64,000 nt of DNA from Bacillus sp. B1-b2 (GTDB taxonomy: Bacteria; Bacillota; Bacilli; Bacillales; Cytobacillaceae). The notes below the pieces were generated by a model. It had not been told where the DNA came from and did not search any database. It saw only the letters and a list, made by a program, of their open reading frames with translations. Below are positions 16,117-27,639 of the stretch, piece after piece (position 1 is the stretch's first letter; the number at the start of each line of letters is the position of its first letter). The DNA is taken from assembly GCF_009183415.1 (NCBI RefSeq), contig NZ_WEHU01000004.1, positions 62,001-126,000 on the forward strand, given 5' to 3'. Both the position numbers and the translations under genes were made by a program.

Positions 16117-17265
16117 CTAAGAAACAGATACATCTTTAATTGAATTAGAATTTTTCCCCTTAATCCTATCATCGATAAACTGCTTAAAATCCTTTCGAAA
16201 CCTTTCACTTGAAAAGTATAAAGAATGTTCTCTGCAATGAGCAGGTTTAATATAGATTTTTTCAAACTGGTTAACAGAATCTGCTATTGCTTCAGGAGTC
16301 TGCTCGTAAAAAAAGATTCCTGTAGGATTTATTGATTCATGGTATCCCTTGACTGTTTCACATGCCCCACCCTTTCCAAACGCAATAACAGGTGTGCCAC
16401 AAGCTTGTGCCTCTAAAGGAACAATCCCAAAATCCTCTTCTGCCGCAAAGATAAATCCTTTTGCCCGTTGCATATGATCCTTTAATACTTCAAAAGGTTG
16501 GTATCCCATAATAACAACATTCGAACCCGCCTTTGCTTTAATTTTTTTAAAGTCTGGCCCATCCCCAATTACCACCAATTTCTTGTCTGGCATAAGTGAA
16601 AAAGCCTCCACAATGGTATCTATCTTTTTGTACGGTACCATCCGTGAGGCTGTTAAATAAAAATCTTCTTTATTTTCTCTCAATGTAAAAGCTGAAACAT
16701 CTACCGGTGGATAGACCGTTTTTGCTTCCCTTCGATATGTTTTCCAAATTCTTCTTCCAATAAAATCAGATACACACATAAAAAAATCCACACCATTCGC
16801 TGTCCGATAATCCCAGTTTCGAACATTGTGTAGAATGTACCTTGTTATCCAACCTTTCAAGCCCTTATCAAGACCAGTTTCTTTTAAATACTGGTGTTGC
16901 AAATCCCAAGCATAGCGAATTGGTGAATAGACATATGAAATATGCAATTGATCTGGTCCAGTTATGACCCCTTTTGCAATGGCGTGAGAACTAGAAATGA
17001 TTAAATCATATTTTGATAAATCCAGTTGCTCTATTGCTAAAGGCATGAGTGGAAGATAATTCCGATACTTACTCTTTGAAAAAGGTAACTTTTGAATGAA
17101 AGTTGTTATTACTTTTTTGTTTTGAATAAAGTGTCTATCCTTTTCTTCCAGATATTCTACTGTACTGTATAGATCTGCATTGGGGTAGAGATTGAGTAAT
17201 TCTTCGAGCACTTTTTCCGCGCCGTTGTAAACAACTAACCAGTCGTGAATAATTGCAATTTTCAA
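16117..17265 (-). CDS. GT4 family glycosyltransferase (twin 2)
   Basis: 382 aa, TTG start 17265 after GGAGGG. Same organisation as the gene at 14262: MKIAIIHDWLVVYNGAEKVL at the N-terminus and FAAEEDFGIVPLEAQACGTP near the donor site. The twins probably add related sugars or the same sugar in different linkage. The duplication with an acetyltransferase between suggests segmental duplication and divergence. Confidence 0.88.
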   Translation of the reverse strand: MKIAIIHDWLVVYNGAEKVLEELLNLYPNADLYSTVEYLEEKDRHFIQNKKVITTFIQKLPFSKSKYRNYLPLMPLAIEQLDLSKYDLIISSSHAIAKGVITGPDQLHISYVYSPIRYAWDLQHQYLKETGLDKGLKGWITRYILHNVRNWDYRTANGVDFFMCVSDFIGRRIWKTYRREAKTVYPPVDVSAFTLRENKEDFYLTASRMVPYKKIDTIVEAFSLMPDKKLVVIGDGPDFKKIKAKAGSNVVIMGYQPFEVLKDHMQRAKGFIFAAEEDFGIVPLEAQACGTPVIAFGKGGACETVKGYHESINPTGIFFYEQTPEAIADSVNQFEKIYIKPAHCREHSLYFSSERFRKDFKQFIDDRIKGKNSNSIKDVSVS

Positions 17266-17331
17266 TGTTATAAGCCCTCCTTGCCATTATTTCTATATGC
17301 AGCTCACAAAATCTTGTTTAGATGAGGATTG

Positions 17332-18846
17332 TCAATTCGCTCTATTAGGCACGATACGCTTCACAGGCATTAAAATAATATTTTTTTCGCTCTTATTTAA
17401 AAATAAGAAATACATCATTAATAAGTAGATCAAACTAATTATAATAGCGAAAAGTAATATATCAGCAAGAGACGTAACTGTAATAAAAGTCTTTAGTAGG
17501 AATCCGACCAAACCTATAATGGCCATTGGAACAAAAAGTATGCCAACTTCTTTATAATAGCGCTTCATCTCTAAGCCAATTTTAAAATAATAAAAATTCA
17601 TAACAATCGTATTTATCACTTTCCCAATAACTGTGCCTATTGCAACACCAATAATTCCAAATTTCATTGCAAGTGGAATGCTTAACAGCAAATTCAATAA
17701 TGCTACTGCTAAATACAATTTTGATTGAAAGGAATGCAGATTTTTAGCTTGTAGTATTGAAGTTGCTAATACTTGAACAACAGGTATAAACCGCGAAGAG
17801 ATAACCAATAGTACAATCCAGTATGCCATCGAGTAACTTTCTCCCGCCCAAATAATTATAAATTCATGGCCAACAAGGGCAAAACCTGTTAATACTAAAG
17901 CAGCGAGAATAAATTGTAATCTTGATAATTTAATGAATATATTAGTTAACTCATGATTACTGACATTATTTGTGACCATACGTACAATTTTAGGTAGAAA
18001 AAAACCACTTAATACCATAGTTAACTTAGAGTAGACATTATTTATTACTTCAGCTACATTATAAATGGCTACTGCTATAGAACTCACTAATGCTCCTAAA
18101 ATAAACATGTCAGTTCTTGTATAGATAAAATCAGCCAAGCTAGCTACGAATACCCAGATAGAATAAGCAGTAATTTCCTTCAATAAGCGAAAATCAAATT
18201 TATATAATTTTATTTTCATTTTAAGTTTGGCAAAGCAGTAATATATATCTAACATGGAAAGAATAAAATTAACTATAGATATTGCAATTAACACTTCAAT
18301 AGAAGAATACCCGAGAAACAGAACAGATAATGTAACCAGCGGATTCATAATAAATCGCAGTATGTTCATTATATTACTAAATATAAACTTCTCATGCGCT
18401 GTGATAGTTCCGCTAAATAACCTTAATGGAAACGATATCCCAAGATTTATTGCTACTATTATAAGCATTATTTTAAAGCTTCCTATTTCCTCCTCATTTA
18501 ACCCATTCGAAAATATTATTTCTGCACCTGCAGAAATAATAAGCCCACATATTAAAGCAATCAATCCAATAATAGAATACAGTATCAAAAACATTGCATT
18601 GATATTATGATTTTCCTTTTCTTGATTTTTCTCTTTATATGAAGACACGTACTTAACTATGGCATTAGAAAAGCCAAAATCAAATAAGAATAGCATATTC
18701 ATAACAGACAATGCTAACGAATAAAGTCCGTACTCAGATTGACCGAATAGTCTAAGCGTTATTGGTGTGAGCAATATTCCTGTTATTAAATTAATCAAGG
18801 TATTTACATAGGATAAAGCCACACCGAATTTAATCTGTTTACTCAA
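17332..18846 (-). CDS. Wzx-type oligosaccharide flippase
   Basis: 504 aa, TTG start 18846 after AAGAGGG. Polytopic membrane protein of the MATE/Wzx (polysacc_synt) family: starts KFGVALSYVNTLINLITGILLTP and has a dozen or so hydrophobic segments. It should move the undecaprenyl-linked repeat unit to the outer leaflet for the Wzy polymerase at 27640. Confidence 0.9.
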   Translation of the reverse strand: MSKQIKFGVALSYVNTLINLITGILLTPITLRLFGQSEYGLYSLALSVMNMLFLFDFGFSNAIVKYVSSYKEKNQEKENHNINAMFLILYSIIGLIALICGLIISAGAEIIFSNGLNEEEIGSFKIMLIIVAINLGISFPLRLFSGTITAHEKFIFSNIMNILRFIMNPLVTLSVLFLGYSSIEVLIAISIVNFILSMLDIYYCFAKLKMKIKLYKFDFRLLKEITAYSIWVFVASLADFIYTRTDMFILGALVSSIAVAIYNVAEVINNVYSKLTMVLSGFFLPKIVRMVTNNVSNHELTNIFIKLSRLQFILAALVLTGFALVGHEFIIIWAGESYSMAYWIVLLVISSRFIPVVQVLATSILQAKNLHSFQSKLYLAVALLNLLLSIPLAMKFGIIGVAIGTVIGKVINTIVMNFYYFKIGLEMKRYYKEVGILFVPMAIIGLVGFLLKTFITVTSLADILLFAIIISLIYLLMMYFLFLNKSEKNIILMPVKRIVPNRAN

Positions 18847-18918
18847 GTTTTACCCTCTTTTCTATGAAACAATTACAGAATTCATATTATGTTCGTCCCA
18901 ACATTAGATGGTTAAACT

Positions 18919-20034
18919 TCACAATAACTTTGAGTTAACAAGATCATCTGAATTTACCATATCTCTATTGATATGTGTTAGAATTTCCCCATAATATTTT
19001 AATAATTCTTCATTATCGTATATGGAATTTTCACTTTCTAACATTTCCTCGATTGCAGAAAATATATTGTTATTATCTTCAATAAACCTTATATATGATA
19101 GCTGATTTATCCAATCGTACGTTCCCTTAACTTTATGATTATAGTTTTTTATTACTATACACGGTGTCCCTGTTATTGCTGCAAAGACCATACCGTGTAA
19201 GCGATCCGTAATCACTAACTTTGATTTTCTAAATTGAGTCCAAATTTTCTCCAATTCTCTACTTCGTTCTTTCTTGCTAATACGGTATGGAACTACCGTA
19301 TCTGTTATGTCCACGTTGTACCTGTCAGAAACACTTTCAATTATTTTTTCTTTAAAGCTAGAATCAAGAGTACTCTCGACATCATCTCTTAGACAAACTA
19401 GGATTCCCTTTCTTTCTACAATTGGTTTGCTTTGCTCTAAATAAAGCACAATATCTGGTGTAAGCAGAACTGTATTATTCAAAAAAGAATGGTTCATTAT
19501 TTCATAAGATTTCTTTTCTCTACCAACAATGGTCAAATACGGATGAGAATTATATATACTTTTAGTCTTAATAAATTCTGCTTTACCTCGTTCTGTATTT
19601 CCAAAATAAATAGTCTGTGGAAATATGATAATTTTGTTTTTCTGGAAATTCTTTATTATATTTCTTCTAAGTCTTTCCTCATCAAAATATTGAATACCGA
19701 TATTTCCACCGCCCATAAGAGCTATTACATCATTTCCTTTTATTAGATTCTTTACTACATTTATCGATCTCTCTACTTCTACATCTCTAATTTCTATTAA
19801 CTCATAATCCTTACAGCGGTCTTTTAAAAAAGTAATCATTGCAAATGCAATAGCTTGATCACCTAAATTCCCATGTCTTGGTGTTCCTATTAAGAAAATT
19901 TTTGGCTTATTACTTAATTTAATCTGATTTATTAAAGGAATTAATCTTATTGGATTCCAGAGGTACTTTTTTATTATTTCTTTCATTCTCTTCTTTTGAA
20001 TCAAAAAAGAACTATCCGGTTCATTATGCCTCAT
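18919..20034 (-). CDS. Polysaccharide pyruvyl transferase family protein
   Basis: 371 aa, ATG 20034 with AAGGGAG upstream. The N-terminal GTPRHGNLGDQAIAFA motif and the later TDRLHGMVFAAITGTP block are hallmarks of the PF04230 family. It likely adds ketal pyruvate from PEP to an EPS sugar. A second, split family member lies at 35679. Confidence 0.88.
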   Translation of the reverse strand: MRHNEPDSSFLIQKKRMKEIIKKYLWNPIRLIPLINQIKLSNKPKIFLIGTPRHGNLGDQAIAFAMITFLKDRCKDYELIEIRDVEVERSINVVKNLIKGNDVIALMGGGNIGIQYFDEERLRRNIIKNFQKNKIIIFPQTIYFGNTERGKAEFIKTKSIYNSHPYLTIVGREKKSYEIMNHSFLNNTVLLTPDIVLYLEQSKPIVERKGILVCLRDDVESTLDSSFKEKIIESVSDRYNVDITDTVVPYRISKKERSRELEKIWTQFRKSKLVITDRLHGMVFAAITGTPCIVIKNYNHKVKGTYDWINQLSYIRFIEDNNNIFSAIEEMLESENSIYDNEELLKYYGEILTHINRDMVNSDDLVNSKLL

Positions 20035-20145
20035 TATTCTTATTCTCCCTTAACTTATTAATGAAATATTAACCTACTTCTCAGAATGAATATCGTGTAA
20101 AAACTTCCTTTAATTGAGCATTATAGCCGCTCGTATTTTGAATCG

Positions 20146-21018
20146 TTAATTTACTAGAGTACGATCTATTAAATTTAGTATCTCTTCATCAATAGATTGG
20201 TCAAATTTCCGTGCAAAAAGTTTAGAGGAGCTCAATAGTCTATCACAATCCTTCTTTCTAAAAATAGCTGGAAGTTCCGGGCCAGTCCAATCAATGTACT
20301 TTAAATTATCATTTATTACTTTCTCCCTAAAAGGAGAGTTCATAATAATGGTTTGAAAAAAGAATTCATCGGGAATATTAACATATTTAAAAAATTTATA
20401 GTATTGCGGATCCTCCTCTAGAAATTTACTAATATATTGCAAACAATCTTTTGACAAACACCACCATTGAGAACCTCCATAAAAGTTATAGTCAACTTTT
20501 GATCTAGGGATTTTTATCCTTCTGTTCACCTTATAGAGAAAGGTGGTCAATGCATTTGTATGTCTATTTCTAAGATTTAATTTATTTATATGAAAATATC
20601 TTAAACGATCATATCCACCATTTGGCCAACCATCATAAGGTAATTCAAAGTATTGAAGAAATTCTTTCCCACGATTTGCCTGAAGCTCATTTTTAATGTA
20701 TGAAAGACTTTTAATTGGATAGTCTTGTCCACTTAATAAAAGTGCATAATCAAAATTTATATTCTCGTTTAAAAGTAATTCTATACATTCTAGTTCCACT
20801 TTAATTAAGCTAATATCTCCCCAATAACATTTATGTCTATTAATAAAATAAATATTTGATTTATGACGATACATTTCCCTTAATTCTATAAATTCTTCAT
20901 TATCTCCAAATGCATCAAAGTGAATAACAAAAGTACTTGTATCTGAATCTAATTTATCTATTAATCTAGCTATTTGATTAACATTTTTATGTGCCATAAT
21001 CAAAAATGCCAACTCCAT
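20146..21018 (-). CDS. GT14-like (core-2/I-branching type) glycosyltransferase
   Basis: 290 aa, ATG 21018 after GAGGC. Begins MELAFLIMAHKNVNQIARLI and has LLLSGQDYPIKS and YGGSQWWCLS, motifs of the GT14 branching N-acetylglucosaminyl/xylosyltransferase family. It probably adds a side-branch sugar to the EPS repeat unit. Confidence 0.8.
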   Translation of the reverse strand: MELAFLIMAHKNVNQIARLIDKLDSDTSTFVIHFDAFGDNEEFIELREMYRHKSNIYFINRHKCYWGDISLIKVELECIELLLNENINFDYALLLSGQDYPIKSLSYIKNELQANRGKEFLQYFELPYDGWPNGGYDRLRYFHINKLNLRNRHTNALTTFLYKVNRRIKIPRSKVDYNFYGGSQWWCLSKDCLQYISKFLEEDPQYYKFFKYVNIPDEFFFQTIIMNSPFREKVINDNLKYIDWTGPELPAIFRKKDCDRLLSSSKLFARKFDQSIDEEILNLIDRTLVN

Positions 21019-21042
21019 TTTATGCCTCCATATACTCTTATT

Positions 21043-22011
21043 CTACTTTTTTAATTGATAAGGATTTATCACTAATAAAAAAAAGACCAATAACCTTTTG
21101 ATATTGACCCGGTAGTAATTAATCTCTTTAAGTTGTTGAATACTGTCAATTGCTTTCCACTTATATCCACCATGTAAAAAAGCTATCGACCTTTCTACAA
21201 TAGAATCAGCAGTTTTATTTTTTAACAACTTATTTTCTTGTTTTGTAAGCACACTTCTATAATTATTGTATATACCCATTAAGCCTTCTACTTTACTTGA
21301 AACATTATCGATTCTATGTTTGGTTTGTTGACCACTATGAATTCTACAATAACCTAATCTCTCGGGGATAAAGTATACGTTTGTCTTCTTTGCCCCTAAT
21401 GTTAGAAACAAGATATAATCAGGCACGAGTCCTCCATATACTTGAAAATATCCTACCTCATCCAAAATACTTTTTCTGAATAATGTGTGCTGTAAAGAGA
21501 ATATAGATGCGTTATTTCCAGCTTCTAATAGGAATACATCTTTATACATTCCTTCTGCCATTTTATCTCTCCCAGAATAAGTAGAAAACTCTTCAGATTG
21601 TTCTTTTAATACAACACCTGACTCATCCATAAAATAGTGATCAGTTGAGCAAAAATGGCAATCGACATTCTTTGAAAGTGCTTTAAATGTTTTTTCTAAG
21701 AAGGTATTTTCCCACTTATCATCGTCATCTAGCATAGCTACATATTCTCCAGTTGTTGAAGAGATTGCCTTCTGGCGGTTATTTAATTGCTTTAAGGGTG
21801 GATTATTAATAATATGTCTCATATGAATTTCTTTGTTTTTTTCTATATACTTCTCAAGTATTTTTGAAGTCTCTGGGTCTTGTCCATCTTCACTAATAAC
21901 AATTTCATCGGGAAGAAGCGTCTGATTATAAACAGATTCTAATGCTTGGTCTAAGAAAAGCGCTCGTTTATGTGTGGTAATTGCAACACTTATGATTCCA
22001 TCTCTTTTCAT
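21043..22011 (-). CDS. GT2 family glycosyltransferase
   Basis: 322 aa, ATG 22011. GT-A fold: ISVAITTHKRALFLDQALESV at the start and the metal-binding AMLDDDDKW. Inverting transferase of the EPS assembly line; donor and acceptor cannot be told. Confidence 0.87.
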   Translation of the reverse strand: MKRDGIISVAITTHKRALFLDQALESVYNQTLLPDEIVISEDGQDPETSKILEKYIEKNKEIHMRHIINNPPLKQLNNRQKAISSTTGEYVAMLDDDDKWENTFLEKTFKALSKNVDCHFCSTDHYFMDESGVVLKEQSEEFSTYSGRDKMAEGMYKDVFLLEAGNNASIFSLQHTLFRKSILDEVGYFQVYGGLVPDYILFLTLGAKKTNVYFIPERLGYCRIHSGQQTKHRIDNVSSKVEGLMGIYNNYRSVLTKQENKLLKNKTADSIVERSIAFLHGGYKWKAIDSIQQLKEINYYRVNIKRLLVFFLLVINPYQLKK

Positions 22012-22107
22012 TAATTTCTTCCTTTCCTACATGCCATGAAGCAGAAAAGATCAATATGTAAGTATTCTTTTAGCATAATCAATCATATAAAAAAGGTTCT
22101 ACTTCTT

Positions 22108-23236
22108 CTACTTTGCATTAGCTATAATATAGTTTTCCACTGTAGAAACTGTTCTTCTAATATCAAAATTATCTTTAAATCTTTGATAGCCGTTATTTGC
22201 TATAAGTTTGTATTTATGCTCATCTCTAATTAACTCATCTAATTTCTCAGCAAGTTGTTGATAATTTCCAGGTTCATAAATAATACCAGATATATTATCT
22301 TCTACTAGTTCTACAGGTCCACCGATTCCTGAAACAATAACAGGTATATTCGAAGCCATCCCCTCAATTATTACTCTTCCAAATGGCTCTTCTCTTATTG
22401 ATGCATGTACTAATATATCAATATCTTTCAATAACTCTAGTACATTTTCTTGATGTCCAAGAAATTCAATATAATCACATTGATCTGCTAGCTCCATTAA
22501 TTCTTGCTTATACTGCAACTCCTCTTTTTTCTTAAATAACACATCTCCAATAATAAGAAATTGGATAAAGGGATATTTAGGATGCAGTAATTTAGCTGCC
22601 TTAATAAAGATTTCTTGACCTTTCCATTTCGCTATTTGACCTATAATAGCAATCTTATACTCTTTCACTTATTCCTCTCTCCTCCATTGGATAAATTCCA
22701 TTATAAACAATTTTCACTTTTTCTGATTCTTTAAATTGCTTTGATACTGCTTTAGAAATACAAATGATGTTATCTGCAAAACGAGAAAATCCAATAAACA
22801 GTTTTCGGTTCAATCCACCATCTAAAATATCTCTAACATGCCAGATCACTTTTTTATTTGTTAACTTACCAACGATTAATCCAATGAAATGTGCTTTCAT
22901 AGAATTGCAATATATCACTTTTGCTTTGCTCTTCATGACATAATGAAATAATTTCACCATGGGCAAAATCAGATATATAATAGAAAAAAGTTGAGAAATA
23001 CTTTTTTTGTCTCTATTATATTTAAGTACTTTCTCTGAGAACGGAATAATATGAACTTCAACTCCATCAATGCTAGCAACCCTTTCAATAAGAGGTCCGT
23101 CTTCAAAACATATTAATACTGGTTGAAATCTATCTTTATTAATATAGATTAATAGATCTATTAAGCTTCTCTCACCTCCACCTATAACAGAAGTGTGATC
23201 AAGAAAAAGAACCTTTATCTTTTTTTCTGGTATCAT
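22108..23236 (-). pseudogene. GT4 glycosyltransferase split in two by a frame change
   Basis: Two overlapping ORFs make one GT-B enzyme. 22655-23236 (193 aa, ATG after GGAGG) is the N-terminal half, with VIGGGERSLIDLL and ending VYNGIYPMEERG. 22108-22668 (186 aa, GTG start) is the C-terminal half, with IGQIAKWKGQEIF and SIREEPFGRVIIEGMASNIP. The overlap is 14 nt, and GGAGGAGAGAGG lies just before the GTG. So the halves may be translated as two coupled proteins, or a one-base indel broke the gene, or this is a sequencing error. The GT-B lobes could in principle reassociate. Confidence 0.75.
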
Positions 23237-23267
23237 TCTATTGCCTCCTTACCTTGCTATCCATCCA

Positions 23268-24227
23268 TTACTGTTCCACTGAAAAAGGCAGTGACTTTCT
23301 CCACCAATTTAAAGTTTCAACCAAACTCTCTTGAAAAGAAATTTGCGGTTTCCAATTAAATTCCTCTTTAATCTTTGTATAATCACCTACTATTTCTTGC
23401 ACTTCTGAAATTCGAAATCTGGAGGAATCAACATTTACCTTTATAGGTACCGTTGATAATTGAATAAGATCATCTAGAATAGTTGAAATTTTTCTAGATA
23501 CTCCTGAAGCAATATTATATACCCCGTTCTCTACTTCATTTTCTGCTATTAACACATATGCACGAACTATGTCTCTTACATCTGTAAAATCTCTTTCTGC
23601 TCCCAAGTAGCCCACTTTAATTGTACTACCGCTAATCCCCGCTTCTATTTTGGCAATTTCAGATGCAAAGTCACTAATGACAAACCCCTCTTTTTGGCCA
23701 GGTCCAAAATGGTTAAAGGGTCTTAAATGAATATGATTAAGTTTGTACTTTTTAGCCAACTGTTGAGTTACTTCAAATGCTGTCAGTTTGCTAATTGCGT
23801 ACGGATTCTGTGGAAGACAAGATGTTGTTTCCTTTAAATAATAATTATCTTTGGCAGACAATCCATATTCTTCACTAGAACCAATCGTAATTAATTTAGC
23901 ATGTGGTGAGTATTTTGCTATTGCCTCAACTAAATGGACTGTTCCAATAATGTTTGTTGTAAGTGTATCAGCAGGATATTCCCATGAAGCACTCACACTA
24001 CTTTGGGCAGCCAAATGAATAATAACCTCAGGAGAAATGGAGACTAGTGCCTTTTCGATACCTGTCATGTCCATAATATTTAAATGGACATATTTTTTAT
24101 GAGCATATTTCTCCATTTCAAAAAATTGATTTCTTACCCCTATGTAAACATCGTGGTTTCTATTAATTAATTCTCTTTCCAAATGTCTCCCAACAAATCC
24201 ATTTCCTCCTGTAACTAAGATTCGCAT
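23268..24227 (-). CDS. rmd: GDP-6-deoxy-D-lyxo-4-hexulose (GDP-4-keto-6-deoxymannose) reductase
   Basis: 319 aa, ATG 24227, coupled to the upstream gmd (stop 24230). Extended SDR: TGGNGFVGRHLERE (Rossmann glycine motif) and YxxxK as YAISKLTAF. GSSEEYG and RPFNHFGPGQ are typical of Rmd. With Gmd it makes GDP-D-rhamnose; a plain NAD-dependent epimerase is the alternative, but the gmd pairing favours Rmd. Confidence 0.85.
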   Translation of the reverse strand: MRILVTGGNGFVGRHLERELINRNHDVYIGVRNQFFEMEKYAHKKYVHLNIMDMTGIEKALVSISPEVIIHLAAQSSVSASWEYPADTLTTNIIGTVHLVEAIAKYSPHAKLITIGSSEEYGLSAKDNYYLKETTSCLPQNPYAISKLTAFEVTQQLAKKYKLNHIHLRPFNHFGPGQKEGFVISDFASEIAKIEAGISGSTIKVGYLGAERDFTDVRDIVRAYVLIAENEVENGVYNIASGVSRKISTILDDLIQLSTVPIKVNVDSSRFRISEVQEIVGDYTKIKEEFNWKPQISFQESLVETLNWWRKSLPFSVEQ

Positions 24228-24229
24228 GT

Positions 24230-25219
<990 letters not shown>

Positions 25220-25304
25220 TTATTTTCCTCCTAAGGATAGTGTAAAAATTAAAATTCATAAAAAAAACAATAATTCTACTTAGAATTATTGTTAAAGGCT
25301 TGCT

Positions 25305-26444
25305 TTATATAGAATTGAGTATTTTAATCCTTTCTTCCCATGTACATCTATCAAGAACCCAATTTTTACCATTATAACCAATTGTTTTTCTTATGTTTTC
25401 ATTATCTATTAAATACACTATCTTTTCTGCTATCTCTTCGGGATGATTTGGGTTCACCAAGTAACCAGTTTCTTCATTTATTATAGCATCAGGTATCCCT
25501 CCACTATTCCCTCCTATTACTGGAACCCCATAATAATTTGCTTCAAGAAATACAATCCCATAACCTTCAACATCTCCGATACTACCGATTTGTCTACTTG
25601 CCATTATGAAAATATCTGCTGTTTGGTACCACCCAATTAATTCCTCATCCGATACCTCACCTGTAAATAATACTACTTCCTCAAGTTCTAGTTCTTTTAC
25701 CATATTTTTCAATGTTTCCTTATATGGTCCTTTCCCACAAATAACATAGACCACATTCGGATTATCTTCTATCATCATTTTTAATGCATGTATGACATTA
25801 TCATGGCCTTTTCTCTCATGTAATCTCGCAACTGTCAAAATTACTTTTGTATCTGTATTAATATTGTATTTCCTTCTAATATTTATTACCTCACTAGGTT
25901 GTTCATCAGGAAGTTTAAAACCCGGACTGATAATCTTAATTCTTTGTTCCTCAATCCCTAAAGAAGTAATAATGTTTTTTGTATAATTACTAATAGTAAT
26001 GATATTACTAGCCCTTTTCAATATCCCTTGCAATAATACTCTTTTATAAAAGGTATTTTTAGCATGTAAAATATCTAGTCCATATAAATAAGGATAATAC
26101 TCTATTTTCTTACCTAGAAAGAAGCCCAACAAACCAATTGGTAATGCATTCCCAAAATGAATTTCTTCAATTTTATGCTCTCTTACTATTCTCTTTATTT
26201 CATAATACAAAGGAATAAGTTTAAATAATTGCTTCGTAAAATGAATTCCACTCGATATATTCGTTCGATAAATTTTGAAGTTTTGCTTGTTATCAAATGC
26301 TTCATTTGCATCCTTATCTCCTTTAGAAGATGTCAATACATATGTTTCGGTAGGATCCAAATTTGATACAAGTCCATATAAATAATTTTGTATCCCTCCT
26401 ATCATGGGAGGAAAATCTACTGATACAAATAATCTTCTACTCAT
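25305..26444 (-). CDS. GT4 family glycosyltransferase
   Basis: 379 aa, ATG 26444. Begins RLFVSVDFPPMIGGIQNYL and has the donor-site block VEGYGIVFLEANYYGVPVIG. It lies directly upstream of gmd in transcription order, so a GDP-mannose or GDP-rhamnose donor is plausible but unproven. Confidence 0.88.
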   Translation of the reverse strand: MSRRLFVSVDFPPMIGGIQNYLYGLVSNLDPTETYVLTSSKGDKDANEAFDNKQNFKIYRTNISSGIHFTKQLFKLIPLYYEIKRIVREHKIEEIHFGNALPIGLLGFFLGKKIEYYPYLYGLDILHAKNTFYKRVLLQGILKRASNIITISNYTKNIITSLGIEEQRIKIISPGFKLPDEQPSEVINIRRKYNINTDTKVILTVARLHERKGHDNVIHALKMMIEDNPNVVYVICGKGPYKETLKNMVKELELEEVVLFTGEVSDEELIGWYQTADIFIMASRQIGSIGDVEGYGIVFLEANYYGVPVIGGNSGGIPDAIINEETGYLVNPNHPEEIAEKIVYLIDNENIRKTIGYNGKNWVLDRCTWEERIKILNSI

Positions 26445-26501
26445 AACTACCTCTCTTTACACAGAAAAATAAAATGCATACATTTTAGAAATCCTTACAG
26501 G

Positions 26502-27620
26502 TTAACTTATTATCTCTTGAAGGTATTTTTGAGAAACATTGACCCAACTATTTTCTTGAGCAATTAATCTTCCCTCCGTTGAAAATTGTTTTTGCAGATT
26601 TTCATCTTGTAATATTTTATTCATTGCATTTGCAAGCTCTCTTTCATTATTTGGATCTTCAAGTACTATTCCAGCTTGTTTATTTGTATTCCTGAGTAAA
26701 GAAGAAACTCCAGCTTCCTTTGTAGTTATAACAGCTGTTCCTGATGCCATTGCCTCTAAAACTACTAATGAAAATGGATCATATCTTGTTGGAAATACGA
26801 ATATATCGACTTGACTCATTAAATAAGCAACATCTTTTCTGTATCCAATGAAATGAATCCTATCATTCAATCCAAAGTCTTCTGCCATCTTTGGATAGAT
26901 GCTTCCTTCTTTTTTTCCGGCGACAACTAAATGTACATTTGGTACGTACAATAAGGATTTAATCACAGTATCTAAGTTCTTTCTTGTTGATTTAATATCC
27001 CCTGCAAAAAGAATTATTTTTCCTTTCAATATATTATTTTGGACAATCAACCCTACCTTTTTTTGAGGCGTAAATTCAGTTATATCTACTCCATTATTGA
27101 TTACCTTTATCTTGTTTTCAGGTAAACCACTGCTTAAGAGCTCCTGTTTCACTTTATTAGAGACAGCAACCACTTTCTCAGTATCTTTAAAAGATTTTCT
27201 TTCTAGTTTTGCATTAAGAAGGCTGTATATATATTGGTAGAATGTTTTGAGATTTTTTGTTTCCCTGAACGGATGGTAAGCCGAATTTAGCCAGGATGAA
27301 TGTACAAAATGTACAATATTCATATCACTCTTTTTCCAAGTGATAAAACCATTTACAAGCAAAAAGTCATATTTTTCCTTTTTTAACGTAATCGTACTTA
27401 ATAAAGCAAAAAGTTGATATTTTAGTAGATTAGTGGGCAAGTAATTCGTTTTTATTTCTATCCATTCCACCTTATGATTCTTCAATAAAACTTCATCAAT
27501 TTCTGTCGAGATAATGAGTACAGAGTCACCATTTTGCAATGCGGTTTGAACTATTTCATAATTAACTCTTCCCTGCCCATCTCCCTTTATTAATTTATGC
27601 GTTACTATACATATTCTCAA
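26502..27620 (-). CDS. GT4 family glycosyltransferase
   Basis: 372 aa if the TTG at 27620 is used (MRICIVTHKL...); a TTG at 27635 gives five more residues. GGGGTTGAG before 27620 makes the shorter form more likely. GDGQGRVNYEI in the N-lobe and RYDPFSLVVLEAMASGTAVI in the C-lobe identify GT4. Tight spacing to wzy (stop 27640) shows co-transcription. Confidence 0.86.
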   Translation of the reverse strand: MRICIVTHKLIKGDGQGRVNYEIVQTALQNGDSVLIISTEIDEVLLKNHKVEWIEIKTNYLPTNLLKYQLFALLSTITLKKEKYDFLLVNGFITWKKSDMNIVHFVHSSWLNSAYHPFRETKNLKTFYQYIYSLLNAKLERKSFKDTEKVVAVSNKVKQELLSSGLPENKIKVINNGVDITEFTPQKKVGLIVQNNILKGKIILFAGDIKSTRKNLDTVIKSLLYVPNVHLVVAGKKEGSIYPKMAEDFGLNDRIHFIGYRKDVAYLMSQVDIFVFPTRYDPFSLVVLEAMASGTAVITTKEAGVSSLLRNTNKQAGIVLEDPNNERELANAMNKILQDENLQKQFSTEGRLIAQENSWVNVSQKYLQEIIS

Positions 27621-27639
27621 TACACTCAACCCCAATAAC

